In this document: piece by piece, positions 54,836 through 64,000 of the stretch
How positions within the stretch are numbered: the first letter of the stretch is position 1
Layout of the letters: the number at the start of each line of letters is the position of its first letter
Assembly (NCBI RefSeq): GCF_014696625.1
Contig: NZ_JACJQL010000012.1
Span: forward strand, 62,001 to 126,000
DNA length: 64,000 nt
DNA from: Nostoc parmelioides FACHB-3921
GTDB lineage: Bacteria > Cyanobacteriota > Cyanobacteriia > Cyanobacteriales > Nostocaceae
Direction: 5' to 3'
Position numbers and translations under genes: made by a program
The notes under the pieces: generated by a model
Told to the model about the DNA's origin: nothing
The model's database searches: none
Seen by the model: only the letters and a program-made list of their open reading frames with translations

Positions 54836-54876
54836 GAAACGCCTATGTTTTGTTATTTGCAAAACATAGGCGTTTC
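54836..54876. terminator. bidirectional terminator after the cluster
   Basis: Arms 54836-54852 and 54860-54876 (17 bases, GAAACGCCTATGTTTTG) are exact inverted copies with a 7-base loop. It lies between the convergent pentapeptide gene and prfA, closing both transcripts. Confidence 0.85.
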
Positions 54877-54902
54877 CTAGTTCTAAATTGATAATTGTGA
54901 GA

Positions 54903-56003
54903 TTAACCAGCAGAGCTGGAAGTTGCTAACTCCGCCAACCGTTCTTGCTGGTCTTGAGAAATACAAGATTGGATGACCGTCTCTAAATCGCCTTCCAAAA
55001 CAGGGTTCAACGAAAAGTTTTGACCTAAGCGGTGGTCAGTCGCACGGCTATCTTTATAATTATAAGTGCGAATTTTCTCCGATCGCGATCCTGTTCCAAC
55101 TTGCGATCGCCGCATGGAAGTCACTTCTTCTTGTTGTTCGCGCAGCTTAATCTCATACAACTTCGCCCGCAAAATCTGCATCGCCCGTTCTTTATTTTGC
55201 AACTGGCTACGTTCTTCTGTACAGAAAATTCGTATTCCCGTCGGTTTGTGCATCAAGTCAACAGCAGTTTCCACCTTGTTGACGTTTTGTCCACCTGCAC
55301 CACCAGAACGAGCCGTAGTCATTTCAATATCTTTCGGGTCAATATGGATTTCTACCTCATCCACTTCTGGCATAATTGCCACGGTTGCAGTAGAAGTATG
55401 CACCCTTCCCCCAGCTTCGGTTGCTGGTACACGCTGCACACGATGAACGCCTGCTTCAAATTTCAGCTTACTGTAAACGCTCTCACCTTGAATTTCCAGG
55501 ATAACTTCTTTGAAGCCACCCATTTCACCCAGGGACTCACTCACCAACTTCACCCGCCAGCCTTGAGTATCAGCATAGCGAGAATACATCCGCAGTAAAT
55601 CACCAGCCCAAATACTCGCTTCATCGCCACCAGTACCAGCGCGAATTTCCAACATGATGTTTTTATCATCGTTGGGGTCACGGGGTAGCAGCAAAACCTT
55701 CAAACGAGTTTCTAAATAGTCTATTTTTTCTTCTAATTCTTTTACTTCCAGAGCTGCCATTTCGTGCATATCTGGATCACTGTTTGCCTCTTTAAGTACC
55801 TGACGCGCCCCAATTAATTCTTCTTGGGCGATTTTCCAATTATCATAAGTCTCTACAACTTCTTCTAAAGAAGAACGGGACTTAGCAATCTTTTGATACT
55901 CATCGGGGTTTTTAGCCGTGTCAGGATCTCCCAGGCGACGAGTCAATTCATTGAAGGTTTGTTCAACGGATTTTAGTTTCTCCAGCAGGTATGATTCAGC
56001 CAT
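54903..56003 (-). CDS. prfA: peptide chain release factor 1
   Basis: This 366-residue factor reads UAA and UAG. The GGQ loop is [20 protein letters not shown]; the codon-reading motif PAT occurs in [20 protein letters not shown]. The rest of domain 2/4 is normal. The start is the ATG at 56003. It is the last gene of the ribosomal super-operon, about 100 bases after rpmE. Confidence 0.96.
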   Translation of the reverse strand: MAESYLLEKLKSVEQTFNELTRRLGDPDTAKNPDEYQKIAKSRSSLEEVVETYDNWKIAQEELIGARQVLKEANSDPDMHEMAALEVKELEEKIDYLETRLKVLLLPRDPNDDKNIMLEIRAGTGGDEASIWAGDLLRMYSRYADTQGWRVKLVSESLGEMGGFKEVILEIQGESVYSKLKFEAGVHRVQRVPATEAGGRVHTSTATVAIMPEVDEVEIHIDPKDIEMTTARSGGAGGQNVNKVETAVDLMHKPTGIRIFCTEERSQLQNKERAMQILRAKLYEIKLREQQEEVTSMRRSQVGTGSRSEKIRTYNYKDSRATDHRLGQNFSLNPVLEGDLETVIQSCISQDQQERLAELATSSSAG

Positions 56004-56105
56004 AACGAGTGCGATCGCTCCTTTAAAAAATAACCACTTGGCTCGGCAAAAAATGACAATCGACCCAGCAAACGCAGGGTCGTCGTTAACAGCAGAGCCA
56101 AACCG

Positions 56106-56345
56106 CTACTTTTTCTTTTGTTCGCCAGAAGTTTGAGTGCTGCTCATACCATACTTTCGCAGGAAGCGTTCTACGCGACCTTCAGTATCAATAATTTTCT
56201 GAGTACCAGTATAAAATGGGTGGTTGCCAGACCAAACATCTACGTGTAATTCGGGCTTGGTAGAACCAACGGTCATCACAACTTGACCATTGCAGTAGAC
56301 TTTTGCTTCTGGATACCACTTGGGATGAATATCAGATTTAGCCAT
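56106..56345 (-). CDS. rpmE: 50S ribosomal protein L31 (zinc-free type)
   Basis: This 79-residue protein shows MAKSDIHPKWYPEAKVYCNG, SGNHPFYTGTQKIIDTEGRV and FLRKYG. Only one cysteine (C18) is present, so it lacks the four-cysteine zinc site of the C+ form. The tail is lysine-rich. The start is the ATG at 56345. It precedes prfA, as is usual. Confidence 0.96.
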   Translation of the reverse strand: MAKSDIHPKWYPEAKVYCNGQVVMTVGSTKPELHVDVWSGNHPFYTGTQKIIDTEGRVERFLRKYGMSSTQTSGEQKKK

Positions 56346-56407
56346 TGTTCCTTTTGTGGTGAATCTATATAAATTATAACTTTTCAGGGGCTAGAGGCTA
56401 GAGATGA

Positions 56408-56452
56408 GCAACTTGATACCCAATCCCCAGTCCCCAGTACCCAATCCCCAGT
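56408..56452. repeat. CCCCAGT heptamer tandem downstream of rpsI
   Basis: About five units of CCCCAGT/CCCCAAT type fill the spacer between rpmE and rpsI, ending next to the rpsI stop. Confidence 0.75.
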
Positions 56453-56869
56453 TTATCGTTTGGAGTACTGAGGAGCTTTCCGGGCTTTGTGCAAACCATA
56501 CTTTTTCCGTTCTTTAGCCCTGGGATCACGAGTTAAGTAACCTTCGGTTTTTAAAGGAGGACGATTTTCAGGATCTAATTGGCATAAAGCACGAGCAACT
56601 CCTAAACGCACTGAGTCAGCTTGTCCAGTTAAGCCACCGCCTTCTGCCTTTACCAAAATGTCGTATTCGTTTTCTAATCCCAGGGTTTCTAAAGGAGCTT
56701 TGATAACGCCCAAATAATTGGCGTTGAATTGAAAATACAAGTCTCCAGGCTTGCCATTCACAATTAATTGACCAGTACCGGGAACCAGGCGTACCCGTGC
56801 TACTGCGGACTTACGGCGACCAGTACCCCAGTACACGGCGCGACCGCTATTTGCTTCTGCTACCACCAT
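56453..56869 (-). CDS. rpsI: 30S ribosomal protein S9
   Basis: This 138-residue protein shows [34 protein letters not shown] and the conserved C-terminus [18 protein letters not shown], whose last lysine and arginine reach the P-site tRNA. The start is the ATG at 56869. It overlaps the rplM stop by one base, typical of the L13-S9 pair. Confidence 0.97.
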   Translation of the reverse strand: MVVAEANSGRAVYWGTGRRKSAVARVRLVPGTGQLIVNGKPGDLYFQFNANYLGVIKAPLETLGLENEYDILVKAEGGGLTGQADSVRLGVARALCQLDPENRPPLKTEGYLTRDPRAKERKKYGLHKARKAPQYSKR

Positions 56870-57324
56870 TAATTTTCTGCTCCAGGGATTGTATTAATGT
56901 TGAGTTCTTTAGGTTTTTGGGCATCATGGGGATGAGTCGGCCCAGCGTAAACTTTCAGTTTGGTAAACAACTGCTTACCCAGGCTATTTTTAGGTAGCAT
57001 ACCTTTGACAGCGTGTTCCACAATTCTTTCTGGTAAGCGCTGTTGCAGTTTAGCAAAGGTTTCTGTCTTCATCCCACCAGGACGACCAGAGTGACGACGG
57101 TAAAGCTTCTGAGTACGTTTCTTGCCTGTAACTGCTACTTTTTCAGCATTTACAACAATTACGAAGTCACCTGTATCTAGGTGTGGTGTATAGTGTGCTT
57201 TATTTTTGCCTCTTAAAATCATGGCAATTTCACTGGCAAGGCGACCCAGGCGCTTGTCCGTAGCATCTACTACGTACCAATCACGCTCAAGGGATTCTTG
57301 AGGAGGAAGATAGGTTTTACTCAT
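56869..57324 (-). CDS. rplM: 50S ribosomal protein L13
   Basis: This 151-residue early-assembly protein shows [49 protein letters not shown] and [22 protein letters not shown]. The start is the ATG at 57324. It is co-translated with rpsI. Upstream lies a spacer of TGACTAA repeats after truA. Confidence 0.97.
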   Translation of the reverse strand: MSKTYLPPQESLERDWYVVDATDKRLGRLASEIAMILRGKNKAHYTPHLDTGDFVIVVNAEKVAVTGKKRTQKLYRRHSGRPGGMKTETFAKLQQRLPERIVEHAVKGMLPKNSLGKQLFTKLKVYAGPTHPHDAQKPKELNINTIPGAEN

Positions 57325-57356
57325 TTTTATTTGTCCTTTGTCATTTTTTTCAGAGT

Positions 57357-57435
57357 CTGATAGTCAGTAGTCCATAGTCCATAGCAAAAACTTTTGACTA
57401 ATGACTCTTGACTAATGACTCTTGACTAATAACTA
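57357..57435. repeat. repeat tract overlapping the truA 3' end
   Basis: Units AGTCCAT and the 14-base TTGACTAATGACTC (two heptamers) run from about 57357 to 57435. The last 12 codons of truA are made of this repeat. Confidence 0.8.
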
Positions 57436-58246
57436 ACTTTGGCATGGTGTCATACCAAACGTCAGGGGTAAAGGGAAAATCTGGATAGCCGACTCGTAAC
57501 AAGCATAAGCCCTGTGACGGTGCGGCGTGTTTTACTTCTTCCCGCCGTTGTTCTTTCCAGAGTTCGGTGAAGTTAGCCAGAGTTCGTTGCCCGGAACCTA
57601 CCTGTACTAACATCCCTACCAACAGTCGCACCATGCCATATAAAAATCCATCAGCCTGAATTTCAATATGGATAAACGGCCCACTACGATGACACTCTAC
57701 TGCTTGTACCTCTACCCAAGAATGCGATCGCTTGGAGCCTGCACGGTGAAATGCTGCCAAGTGATGCTTTCCCATCAGGGGTTGAAGGGCAGCCTGCATC
57801 AGAGATTCATCTAGAGGTGCATAATAATAATGCCAACTGAAAGGTGTGACGAACAAGTTCGGTCGATCTTCAGTATAAATCGTGTAACGATACCGCCTGT
57901 ATGCGGCGCTAAAACGAGCGTGCCAACGATCGCCTACAGCTGCTGAAGCCTTTATCAATATATCCTTGGGCAGGTAACTATTGAGAACTGATGCCCACTT
58001 GTGTGCAGGAATTAACCCCGTAGCATCAAAATGGGCTACTTGAGCAGCAGCGTGGACTCCGCTATCAGTACGCCCAGCACCATGCAGTGTTACATGATGT
58101 CCGAGAATTTTAGCGATCGCTGTTTCGATTTCTTCCTGAACTGTCCGATGTTGTTTTTGTCGTTGCCAGCCGTGAAAATCTGTACCAAGGTACTGCACTA
58201 CCAAGGCTACTCTTTGTGTTTGTTTCGGCTGGTGACTATCTAACAT
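57398..58246 (-). CDS. truA: tRNA pseudouridine synthase A
   Basis: This 282-residue enzyme makes pseudouridine at tRNA positions 38-40. It shows QYLGTDFHGWQRQKQ, the catalytic aspartate in LHGAGRTDSGVHAAAQVAHF, RYRYTIYTE and DGFLYGMVRLLVGMLVQVG. The last dozen residues (LVISQESLVKSH) are encoded by the heptamer repeat tract and are not family-conserved. The start is the ATG at 58246. Confidence 0.95.
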   Translation of the reverse strand: MLDSHQPKQTQRVALVVQYLGTDFHGWQRQKQHRTVQEEIETAIAKILGHHVTLHGAGRTDSGVHAAAQVAHFDATGLIPAHKWASVLNSYLPKDILIKASAAVGDRWHARFSAAYRRYRYTIYTEDRPNLFVTPFSWHYYYAPLDESLMQAALQPLMGKHHLAAFHRAGSKRSHSWVEVQAVECHRSGPFIHIEIQADGFLYGMVRLLVGMLVQVGSGQRTLANFTELWKEQRREEVKHAAPSQGLCLLRVGYPDFPFTPDVWYDTMPKLVISQESLVKSH

Positions 58247-58329
58247 AGGGTCTTTTCATGAAGACTGAAGTACAAGGTGTTCAGTAAAGGATTTACCCTT
58301 CTGCCTCCAGCCTCTACCTCCCGCCTTCT

Positions 58330-58680
58330 CTACACCAATTCAATAATCGCCATTTCAGCATTGTCTCCCCGACGAGGTACGGTATGCAGAATACGGGTAT
58401 ATCCCCCTTGACGATTACCATACCGAGAGGAAACTTGCTCAAACAGCGCATGAACTAGCTGTTTATCGTAGATATAACCCAAAGCTCGACGACGTGCTGC
58501 TAATGAGCCATCTTTTGCTAGGGTGATGATTTTGTCTACTTCACTGCGTACCACTTTTGCACGCACCAAAGTAGTAGTAATCCGACCATGACGGATGAGT
58601 TCAGTAGTCAACGCTCGTAACAGGGCGCGGCGCTGATCAGCTGGTTTACCAAGTTTTTTGACCCGATTCCGGTGACGCAT
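58330..58680 (-). CDS. rplQ: 50S ribosomal protein L17
   Basis: This 116-residue protein shows [39 protein letters not shown] and [20 protein letters not shown]. The start is the ATG at 58680. It follows rpoA by 35 bases, the standard order. Confidence 0.97.
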   Translation of the reverse strand: MRHRNRVKKLGKPADQRRALLRALTTELIRHGRITTTLVRAKVVRSEVDKIITLAKDGSLAARRRALGYIYDKQLVHALFEQVSSRYGNRQGGYTRILHTVPRRGDNAEMAIIELV

Positions 58681-58715
58681 AACAATACTACAGTGAACTT
58701 TGAACGATTGTAAGA

Positions 58716-59663
58716 CTAGCTGTGTTTAGAGCTTCTTTCTTGGGGTAAGGTAATGCCCAAGCGTCGCTGTAAAGCTTCCACGACTTCTTCTGCTGACTTC
58801 TGACCGAAGTTTTTGATCTCTAACAAGTCTTCTTGGGTGTAATCCAACAAGTCAGCCACAGAGTTGACTTGCGCCCGCTTGAGACAGTTGTAAGCTCGTA
58901 CAGAGAGTTGCAATTCTTCGATAGGAATTTGGGCAGTGGGGTCGTCTGGAATGTCGGAGTTTGTATCCGTTGGTTCTAGGGAAATATCTTTCAACGGATT
59001 GAACAAATCAACTAGAATTCCAGCTGCTGAAGATAAGGCTTCTTGCGGAGAAATGCTACCATTTGTCCAAACTTCTAACAGAAGCCTGTCCTTAGGAATG
59101 GAGCCATCTGCACGCACTTCCTCAACGCTGTAGTTAACTTTCCGCACCGGCATAAAGATGGAGTCAATTTGCAGAAAGTCTAGAGATGTGGCTTCTTCAC
59201 GCCCTCTTTCTACTGTGCGATATCCTTTGCCTCTTTCGATGCGGAATTCCATTTCCAGTTTGCCGCCCTCAGCAATAGTGGCGACATATTGGGTAGGATC
59301 AATAACTTCCACCTCACTGGGCAAGTCAAAATGTGATGCAGTGATTGTTGTTGGGCCGTTAACTAGTAATCTGCCAATCTGGGCTTGCGAAGAATAGCTT
59401 TTGAGGATAACTTCCTTCATCCGCATGATGATTTCCAAGACATCCTCTCGCACACCTGGAACTGTGGCAAATTCGTGAGAAACACCTGCAATTCTCACTG
59501 CTGTGACTGCTGTTCCCTCTAGATTGGATAGTAAAACCCGCCGCAACGCATTGCCGACTGTTGTTCCCTGACCACGTTCTAGAGGTTCTAGAATAAATTT
59601 ACTGTAATGATTCCGACTTTCCTCTGTATTAGACTCTACACATTCAATTTGAAACTGCGCCAC
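58716..59663 (-). CDS. rpoA: RNA polymerase alpha subunit
   Basis: This 315-residue subunit has an N-terminal dimerisation domain ([31 protein letters not shown]) and a C-terminal DNA- and activator-binding domain ([38 protein letters not shown]). The frame extends to a TTG at 59702, but the GTG at 59663 is preceded by GGAGG and gives the family start ([10 protein letters not shown]). A strong hairpin lies upstream at 59907-59938. Confidence 0.96.
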   Translation of the reverse strand: MAQFQIECVESNTEESRNHYSKFILEPLERGQGTTVGNALRRVLLSNLEGTAVTAVRIAGVSHEFATVPGVREDVLEIIMRMKEVILKSYSSQAQIGRLLVNGPTTITASHFDLPSEVEVIDPTQYVATIAEGGKLEMEFRIERGKGYRTVERGREEATSLDFLQIDSIFMPVRKVNYSVEEVRADGSIPKDRLLLEVWTNGSISPQEALSSAAGILVDLFNPLKDISLEPTDTNSDIPDDPTAQIPIEELQLSVRAYNCLKRAQVNSVADLLDYTQEDLLEIKNFGQKSAEEVVEALQRRLGITLPQERSSKHS

Positions 59664-59906
59664 GGAGTAGCCTCCCTTAATTAAGGTGCTGCTAGCAGGC
59701 AAATTTTTTGCCTCTCGAATTTACTTTATTGCCCTGGGCTAACTTAGGTGTATCAAACTGCCAACATCTGGTGGCGGTACAATTTGATCTACTGATTAAG
59801 CTTGCAGGCATTCACTATATTTTGCTTGATTGGGAGTATAGCAGCCCTCCCTGGTGGAAGAGCTGACACGCTTGTCGTCGTCCCAGCCGTCGGAAGTTCT
59901 TGAACA

Positions 59907-59938
59907 CTCACCCCAATTGTCAAGCAATTGCAGGTGAG
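59907..59938 (-). promoter_or_regulatory. hairpin in the rpsK-rpoA spacer
   Basis: CTCACC/GGTGAG (59907-59912 and 59933-59938) enclose CAATTG-TCAAG-CAATTG, which itself pairs. It lies just after the rpsK stop on the minus strand, in an unusually long 290-base spacer. On that strand TTGACA also occurs here and could be a -35 box. It may be an attenuator, processing site or internal promoter region. Function is inferred. Confidence 0.4.
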
Positions 59939-59953
59939 AACAAAAGTCTTGAC

Positions 59954-60349
59954 CTACACGCGACGGCGCTTTGGCGGACGGCAACCATTATGAGGAATGG
60001 GGGTTATGTCTCGAATCAGGGTAATTTCTAGCCCTGCTCCTTGAAGCGCCCGAATTGCAGTTTCTCTACCTGCTCCTGGTCCACTAACCATCACTTCAAT
60101 TTGGCGCATTCCTTGGTCGATGGCTCGTCTGGCTGCACTTTCTGCTGCGGTTTGCGCTGCAAAGGGGGTTCCTTTTTTAGCACCTTTGAAACCGCTAGAA
60201 CCCGCACTAGCCCAGGAGATTACATCTCCATTTTGATCAGTGATGGTGACAATGCTATTGTTGAAGGTAGATTGGATATAAGCCATTCCGTTGGGAACGT
60301 TCCGTTTCTGCTTCTTACTCCCGGATTTTTTTGTTGGTTGTCTTGCCAT
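59954..60349 (-). CDS. rpsK: 30S ribosomal protein S11
   Basis: This 131-residue protein shows [57 protein letters not shown] and [18 protein letters not shown], the universal end. The start is the ATG at 60349. It precedes rpoA. Confidence 0.97.
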   Translation of the reverse strand: MARQPTKKSGSKKQKRNVPNGMAYIQSTFNNSIVTITDQNGDVISWASAGSSGFKGAKKGTPFAAQTAAESAARRAIDQGMRQIEVMVSGPGAGRETAIRALQGAGLEITLIRDITPIPHNGCRPPKRRRV

Positions 60350-60403
60350 ATTATTTCAGTTAACCTAAGGTAAAACTTGCTATTGATAGCAAGCAGAGAA
60401 ATA

Positions 60404-60784
60404 TTACTTACCAGGAGCCTTCTTCTTACCGGCCACTGTCTGCCTTCTCCCACGACGAGTTCTAGCATTGGTGCGAGTTCTTTGTCCTCTGACTGGTAAG
60501 CCCATCCGATGACGGCGGCCTCTGTATGTACCAATATCAACTAAACGCTTGATGTTCATTGCTTCCAAGCGCCGCAAGTCACCTTCAACTTGATAGTTGC
60601 TTTCGACTTCGCCTCGCAGGGCTGTTACATCGGCATCACTGAGGTCTTTAACGCGGGTATCTGGGTTAACCCCTGTAGCCGCTAGAATTTCTTGCGACCT
60701 TGATAGTCCAATTCCGTAGATATAGGTCAGACCGATTTCAACGCGTTTGTCGCGTGGAAGGTCTACTCCGGCAATACGTGCCAC
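60404..60784 (-). CDS. rpsM: 30S ribosomal protein S13
   Basis: This 126-residue protein of the small-subunit head shows [33 protein letters not shown] and [20 protein letters not shown]. The start is a GTG at 60784, fixed by the conserved N-terminus. It lies between rpmJ and rpsK. Confidence 0.97.
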   Translation of the reverse strand: MARIAGVDLPRDKRVEIGLTYIYGIGLSRSQEILAATGVNPDTRVKDLSDADVTALRGEVESNYQVEGDLRRLEAMNIKRLVDIGTYRGRRHRMGLPVRGQRTRTNARTRRGRRQTVAGKKKAPGK

Positions 60785-60823
60785 GATGAATATCTCCCTA
60801 TTTTTTCGCAGTTGCTGATGGAA

Positions 60824-60844
60824 AGACGCGGTTATGACGCGTCT
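60824..60844. other. hairpin between rpmJ and rpsM
   Basis: AGACGCG (60824-60830) and CGCGTCT (60838-60844) form a GC-rich stem with a 7-base loop, 40 bases upstream of the rpsM start. It could affect mRNA processing or rpsM translation. Confidence 0.5.
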
Positions 60845-60896
60845 GAGTTGCTAATGATGATGTTAGTAAGCGTCAAGTACCAACGCCCACAGAATG

Positions 60897-61010
60897 TTAT
60901 CCTTGACGTTGCTTGTGCTTAGGATTTATACAGATCACCATAACGCGCCCACGACGGCGGATCACGTTACACTTTTCACAAATTTTCTTGACTGAGGCTC
61001 TGACTTTCAT
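60897..61010 (-). CDS. rpmJ: 50S ribosomal protein L36
   Basis: A 37-codon gene reads [20 protein letters not shown] and ends in [13 protein letters not shown]. The zinc ligands C11, C14, C27 and H32 are all present, so this is the zinc-binding form. It starts at the ATG at 61010 and sits in the conserved infA-rpmJ-rpsM order. Confidence 0.97.
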   Translation of the reverse strand: MKVRASVKKICEKCNVIRRRGRVMVICINPKHKQRQG

Positions 61011-61126
61011 GCCTTTAAAAATTGACTCCAAATATTAAATTATAGCATTTTCAGGAAACTTTATGCAATTAAGTAAATGGGTAACACCCAAATAATTTGT
61101 TTTATGGTAGACTTCCTTACATATAT

Positions 61127-61351
61127 CTACTTCTTACGTAATCGGTAGGTGATTCTACCTTTGGTGAGGTCGTAGGGAGTTAGTTCCACCTTGACGCGAT
61201 CGCCAGGCAAAATCTTGATGTAGTTACGGCGAATCTTACCTGAGATGTGTGCCAGCACGTTGAAGCCGTTATCTAGGTCAACGCGAAACATGGCATTAGG
61301 CAAGGACTCAGTAACAGTACCTTCCATTTCAATCAAATCTTGTTTAGACAA
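61127..61351 (-). CDS. infA: translation initiation factor IF-1
   Basis: This 74-residue OB-fold factor binds the A site of the 30S subunit. It shows [40 protein letters not shown] and [15 protein letters not shown]. The start is a TTG at 61351: the sequence [10 protein letters not shown] follows, GAGGG stands 8 bases upstream, and the next ATG would cut into the conserved core. It lies between adk and rpmJ. Confidence 0.95.
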
Positions 61352-61545
61352 GTTTTTCCCTCAATTCAACAACTTTTTGTTCGTTTGCAGCACTCATCTG
61401 CAAGAGAACACATTTCAACAAATATATCAACCGTTTATTAATATATCTTAGCTAAATTTGACAACATCTTCATTGACAGGGGATTGGGTAGTGGGGACTA
61501 AGTATAGTCCCTAAACTCTATCCCCTAGAATATTTGGGCTAGTTA

Positions 61546-62097
61546 CTAACCTAAAGTTTCTTTCAATTCGTGAGTGACTTCTTCTTGGGACTGGTCGCCA
61601 TTGATGGTCAGAAGTTTCTGGCGATCGCTGTAATAATCAATCAAGGGTGCAGTATCGTTGCGGTAAATTTCCAGGCGGCGACGAATTACCTCTTCGGTGT
61701 CGTCTTTCCTACCTCTGGATAACAACCGTGCTACCACAACATCATCTGCCGCGTCTAAGTTGACTACTTTCTCGCCACCTTGACCAGTTTTTTGCAGCAA
61801 TTCTTCCAGAAAAGCCGCCTGAGTGACTTTGCGAGGAAAACCATCCAATATCCAACCAGACTTAGCATCTGCTTGCTCAAGACGCTCCTCTACCAAGTCT
61901 TGCACTAACTGATCAGGAACTAACTCGCCACTATCCACATAGCTTTGAGCTTTGATTCCTAAGGGAGTTTGCTCTTTCATGGCTTGCCGCAATATATCCC
62001 CAGTAGAAATATGCGGAATATGTAAATGTTCAGCCAAAATTTGAGCTTGTGTTCCTTTACCTGCTCCCGGCGGCCCCAAGAAGATTAGTCGCGTCAC
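61546..62097 (-). CDS. adk: adenylate kinase
   Basis: This 183-residue short-LID enzyme interconverts ATP + AMP and 2 ADP. It shows LIFLGPPGAGKGTQAQILA (P-loop), HISTGDILRQAM, WILDGFPRKVTQAAFLEELL and LLSRGRKDDTEEVIRRRLEIY. The start is a GTG at 62097, overlapping the secY stop by one base (TAGTG), so it is coupled to secY. Confidence 0.95.
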   Translation of the reverse strand: MTRLIFLGPPGAGKGTQAQILAEHLHIPHISTGDILRQAMKEQTPLGIKAQSYVDSGELVPDQLVQDLVEERLEQADAKSGWILDGFPRKVTQAAFLEELLQKTGQGGEKVVNLDAADDVVVARLLSRGRKDDTEEVIRRRLEIYRNDTAPLIDYYSDRQKLLTINGDQSQEEVTHELKETLG

Positions 62098-63410
62098 TAT
62101 TGTTTCACCATTCCTTCATAACGCTGAGAAATAACGTAAGTTTGGACTTGTTTAGCTGTCTCAATTGCCACACCAACCAAAATTAGCAATGAGGTTGCAC
62201 CTAATCCCCTAAAGGTTGGTACACCTAAAGCTCTCTCTACAGCAGTGGGGATAATTGCCACTAAACCCAAAAAGATTGCACCCAAAAAAGTTAGTCTGTT
62301 AATTACCCGTTCGATGTATTCACTAGTTGCCTTGCCAGGACGAATACCCGGAATACTAGAACCCATTTTCTTGAGGTTCTGAGCTACGTCAACAGGGTTA
62401 ACAATCAAAGAAGAGTAGAAGTAGCTAAAGAAAACAATGGAAATCAAGTACACCAGAGCGTATACCCAAGATCCAGAACCCCCTGGACTCAAATAAGTAT
62501 TGACGATATTAGCCAATTCTGGATTCTTGGTGAAATTAGCAATCAGAAGTGGCAAGCTCAAGATGGCTGCTGCAAAAATGATTGGCATGACACCACCAGA
62601 GATGAGACGCAAGGGCAAGTAGCTACGCTGTTCTGCGAGTACCCGACGACCAACTTGGCGACGAGCCGAGATGATCGGGATGCGCCGGATGCCCTCTTGT
62701 ACAAATACGATGCCAACGATTGTTGCCAGGAATACTAACACTAGCACAATCACGCGACCAACAATTTCTCTACCACCAACTTGCACTAAGTCAATGGTGT
62801 CACCTAAGGATTTTGGCAATGATGCAACAATATTGACAAAAATCAACAAAGATGCGCCATTACCAATACCACGTTCTGTGATCAGTTCCGATGCCCACAT
62901 AACGAACATAGAACCAGCAGTCAAGGCGATCGCTGTTTCTGCTACAAATACTGGGCCTGGTTGCAAAGCAAACTGCTGGAGAAATAAAGCAGAGAAAGCC
63001 AGACTCTGAAAAATTGCCCAACCGACAGTCACATAGCGGGTGATTTGGGAAATTTTCCGCCGACCCGCTTCACCCTCATTTTTCTGTAAATTTTCTAAAG
63101 ATGGTATTGCCGCAGTCAGTAATTGGATGATAATTGACGCATTAATAAAAGGCAAAATCCCTAAAGCAAAGACTCCCAAAGTTGAAAGTCCCCGCCCTGA
63201 AAATATATCCAATAAACCGAATATGGCATTATTGCTCGAAATTGCTTCGGCAAAACGAGTTCTATCAATTCCTGGCACAGGTAAAAAGATACCCAGGCGA
63301 ACCAGGATTAAAATACCGACAGTTACAAGCAGCCTGCCTCTCAGCCCAGCTGCTTGTGCCATCTGCATAAAAGTTTCTTGAGCCGTTGGGGCTTTATCTC
63401 GACTGATCAT
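62097..63410 (-). CDS. secY: preprotein translocase subunit SecY
   Basis: This 437-residue membrane channel has about ten helices. It shows LRGRLLVTVGILILVRLGIF, ALGILPFINASIIIQLL, IPIISARRQVGRRVLAEQRS (cytosolic loop) and LKKMGSSIPGIRPGKATSEY. It forms the Sec channel in both plasma and thylakoid membranes. The start is the ATG at 63410, 70 bases after rplO. Confidence 0.97.
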   Translation of the reverse strand: MISRDKAPTAQETFMQMAQAAGLRGRLLVTVGILILVRLGIFLPVPGIDRTRFAEAISSNNAIFGLLDIFSGRGLSTLGVFALGILPFINASIIIQLLTAAIPSLENLQKNEGEAGRRKISQITRYVTVGWAIFQSLAFSALFLQQFALQPGPVFVAETAIALTAGSMFVMWASELITERGIGNGASLLIFVNIVASLPKSLGDTIDLVQVGGREIVGRVIVLVLVFLATIVGIVFVQEGIRRIPIISARRQVGRRVLAEQRSYLPLRLISGGVMPIIFAAAILSLPLLIANFTKNPELANIVNTYLSPGGSGSWVYALVYLISIVFFSYFYSSLIVNPVDVAQNLKKMGSSIPGIRPGKATSEYIERVINRLTFLGAIFLGLVAIIPTAVERALGVPTFRGLGATSLLILVGVAIETAKQVQTYVISQRYEGMVKQ

Positions 63411-63480
63411 AGAGTGCTACCTTTATCGTGAACCAGGCGCTGGAAGCAAATTGGCTAGCTTTCAAGTGCGCTGTTGGGCA

Positions 63481-63927
63481 TCACCCTAAAACTTCACAAC
63501 TTCCTCCAGCAGCCTCAATTTTGCTACGAGCTTGACCTGTGAAAGCTGCTGCCTTAACGTTGAGAGCTACGCCTAAATCTCCATTACCCAAAACTTTCAA
63601 TGGGCCTTTGACAGCAGTTAAAATACCGGATGCTCTCAAAGATTCCAAAGTTACTTCTGTATTTGCAGGGAGATCAGCTAGCTTCTCTACATTAATCGTA
63701 GTGTAAATTTTCCGATTAACTAAAGGAAAACCCTTCAGCTTGGGTATCCGACGGTACAATGGCTGTTGACCACCTTCAAAACCAGGTCTGGTACTACTAC
63801 CAGAACGAGATTTTTGACCTCTCATACCTAAACCCGCACTAGCACCCTGACCAGCAGAGATACCTCTACCTACACGGCGACGGCGTTTTTTTGAGCCTTT
63901 TTGGGGCTTAACATCGTTGAGTCTCAT
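63481..63927 (-). CDS. rplO: 50S ribosomal protein L15
   Basis: This 148-residue protein shows [40 protein letters not shown] and [18 protein letters not shown]. The start is the ATG at 63927. Genes upstream of it in the operon (rpsE and others) would lie beyond the window. Confidence 0.97.
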   Translation of the reverse strand: MRLNDVKPQKGSKKRRRRVGRGISAGQGASAGLGMRGQKSRSGSSTRPGFEGGQQPLYRRIPKLKGFPLVNRKIYTTINVEKLADLPANTEVTLESLRASGILTAVKGPLKVLGNGDLGVALNVKAAAFTGQARSKIEAAGGSCEVLG

Positions 63928-63943
63928 AATCTTACTCTGTGTT

Positions 63944-63973
63944 TGTCAGTTGTCAGTTGTCAGTTGTCAGTTG
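63944..63973. repeat. GTCAGTT heptamer tandem upstream of rplO
   Basis: Four copies of TGTCAGT stand in tandem just upstream of the rplO start, within the ribosomal operon. Confidence 0.85.
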
Positions 63974-64000
63974 CTTGGGAACTACGGACAATGACTACTT

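Noticed and set aside
55032..55598. 188-codon open frame antisense to prfA
   Set aside because: It mirrors the conserved prfA gene and has cysteine/histidine/serine-rich composition typical of shadow frames.
57357..57435. Possible CRISPR array
   Set aside because: Units of 7 or 14 bases stand without unique spacers; this is a tandem heptamer repeat, and no cas gene is in the window.
59796..59984. 62-codon minus-strand frame in the rpsK-rpoA spacer
   Set aside because: Cysteine- and serine-rich without family pattern, starts inside rpsK, and covers the hairpin region.

Overview
The window is chromosomal DNA of a filamentous, heterocyst-type cyanobacterium of the Anabaena/Nostoc group. Evidence: a plant-type ferredoxin that I recall as the Anabaena ferredoxin I sequence, a biliverdin reductase of the cyanobacterial BvdR type, an NDH-1 CO2-uptake operon, dispersed HIP1 octamers (GCGATCGC), and many short heptanucleotide tandem repeats (CCCCAGT, GTTAACT, ACTAATG and GTCAGTT types) between genes. 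No plasmid, phage or transposase gene was seen, and no CRISPR array.

Layout. 1-4760: end of a YbjN-like gene, a DUF3318 membrane protein, queE, a STAS-sugar phosphotransferase fusion and a 2OG-Fe(II) dioxygenase-like gene. 4945-9794: the inducible CO2-uptake operon ndhF3-ndhD3-cupA (minus strand). 10505-14999: SWIM protein, a stand-alone PCP_red protein, a pentapeptide membrane protein, a coq4-like gene broken by an in-frame stop, and map. 15005-23933: bvdR, petF, a SpoIID-like protein, sulfiredoxin, dps, an HTH-GrpE-like fusion, two Uma2 nuclease genes, a kinase remnant and typA. 24107-26926: a toxin-antitoxin island (BrnT/BrnA, DUF433/DUF5615) in which a decayed second brnTA copy lies beyond the second module. 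27466-37702: rsfS, a CGLD27-like gene, asparaginase, initiator tRNA, a GTPase-like membrane protein, an orphan C5 DNA methyltransferase, deoC, recO, an MFS transporter and a glycosyltransferase. 37723-44254: an EgtD-like methyltransferase with a small membrane partner, a metzincin-like protease, secG, gpmI and an ABC-F ATPase.

44787-54821 is the most interesting part. It is a four-gene cluster: a coiled-coil protein with a degenerate (inactive) STAND-like NTPase domain, a MoxR AAA+ ATPase, a 1840-residue membrane protein with WD40-type repeats and a terminal vWA-like domain, and a multi-spanning pentapeptide protein. This fits the vWA-MoxR-associated (VMAP-type) conflict systems predicted by comparative genomics. 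The WD40 part shows near-identical 120-base tandem repeats, a sign of recent diversification.

54903-63927 is the downstream half of the ribosomal protein super-operon on the minus strand: rplO-secY-adk-infA-rpmJ-rpsM-rpsK-rpoA-rplQ-truA-rplM-rpsI-rpmE-prfA. It has a notable run of non-ATG starts (infA TTG; adk, rpsM and rpoA GTG). rpmJ (37 codons) and a 56-codon gene upstream of the glycosyltransferase were found by reading the sequence directly.
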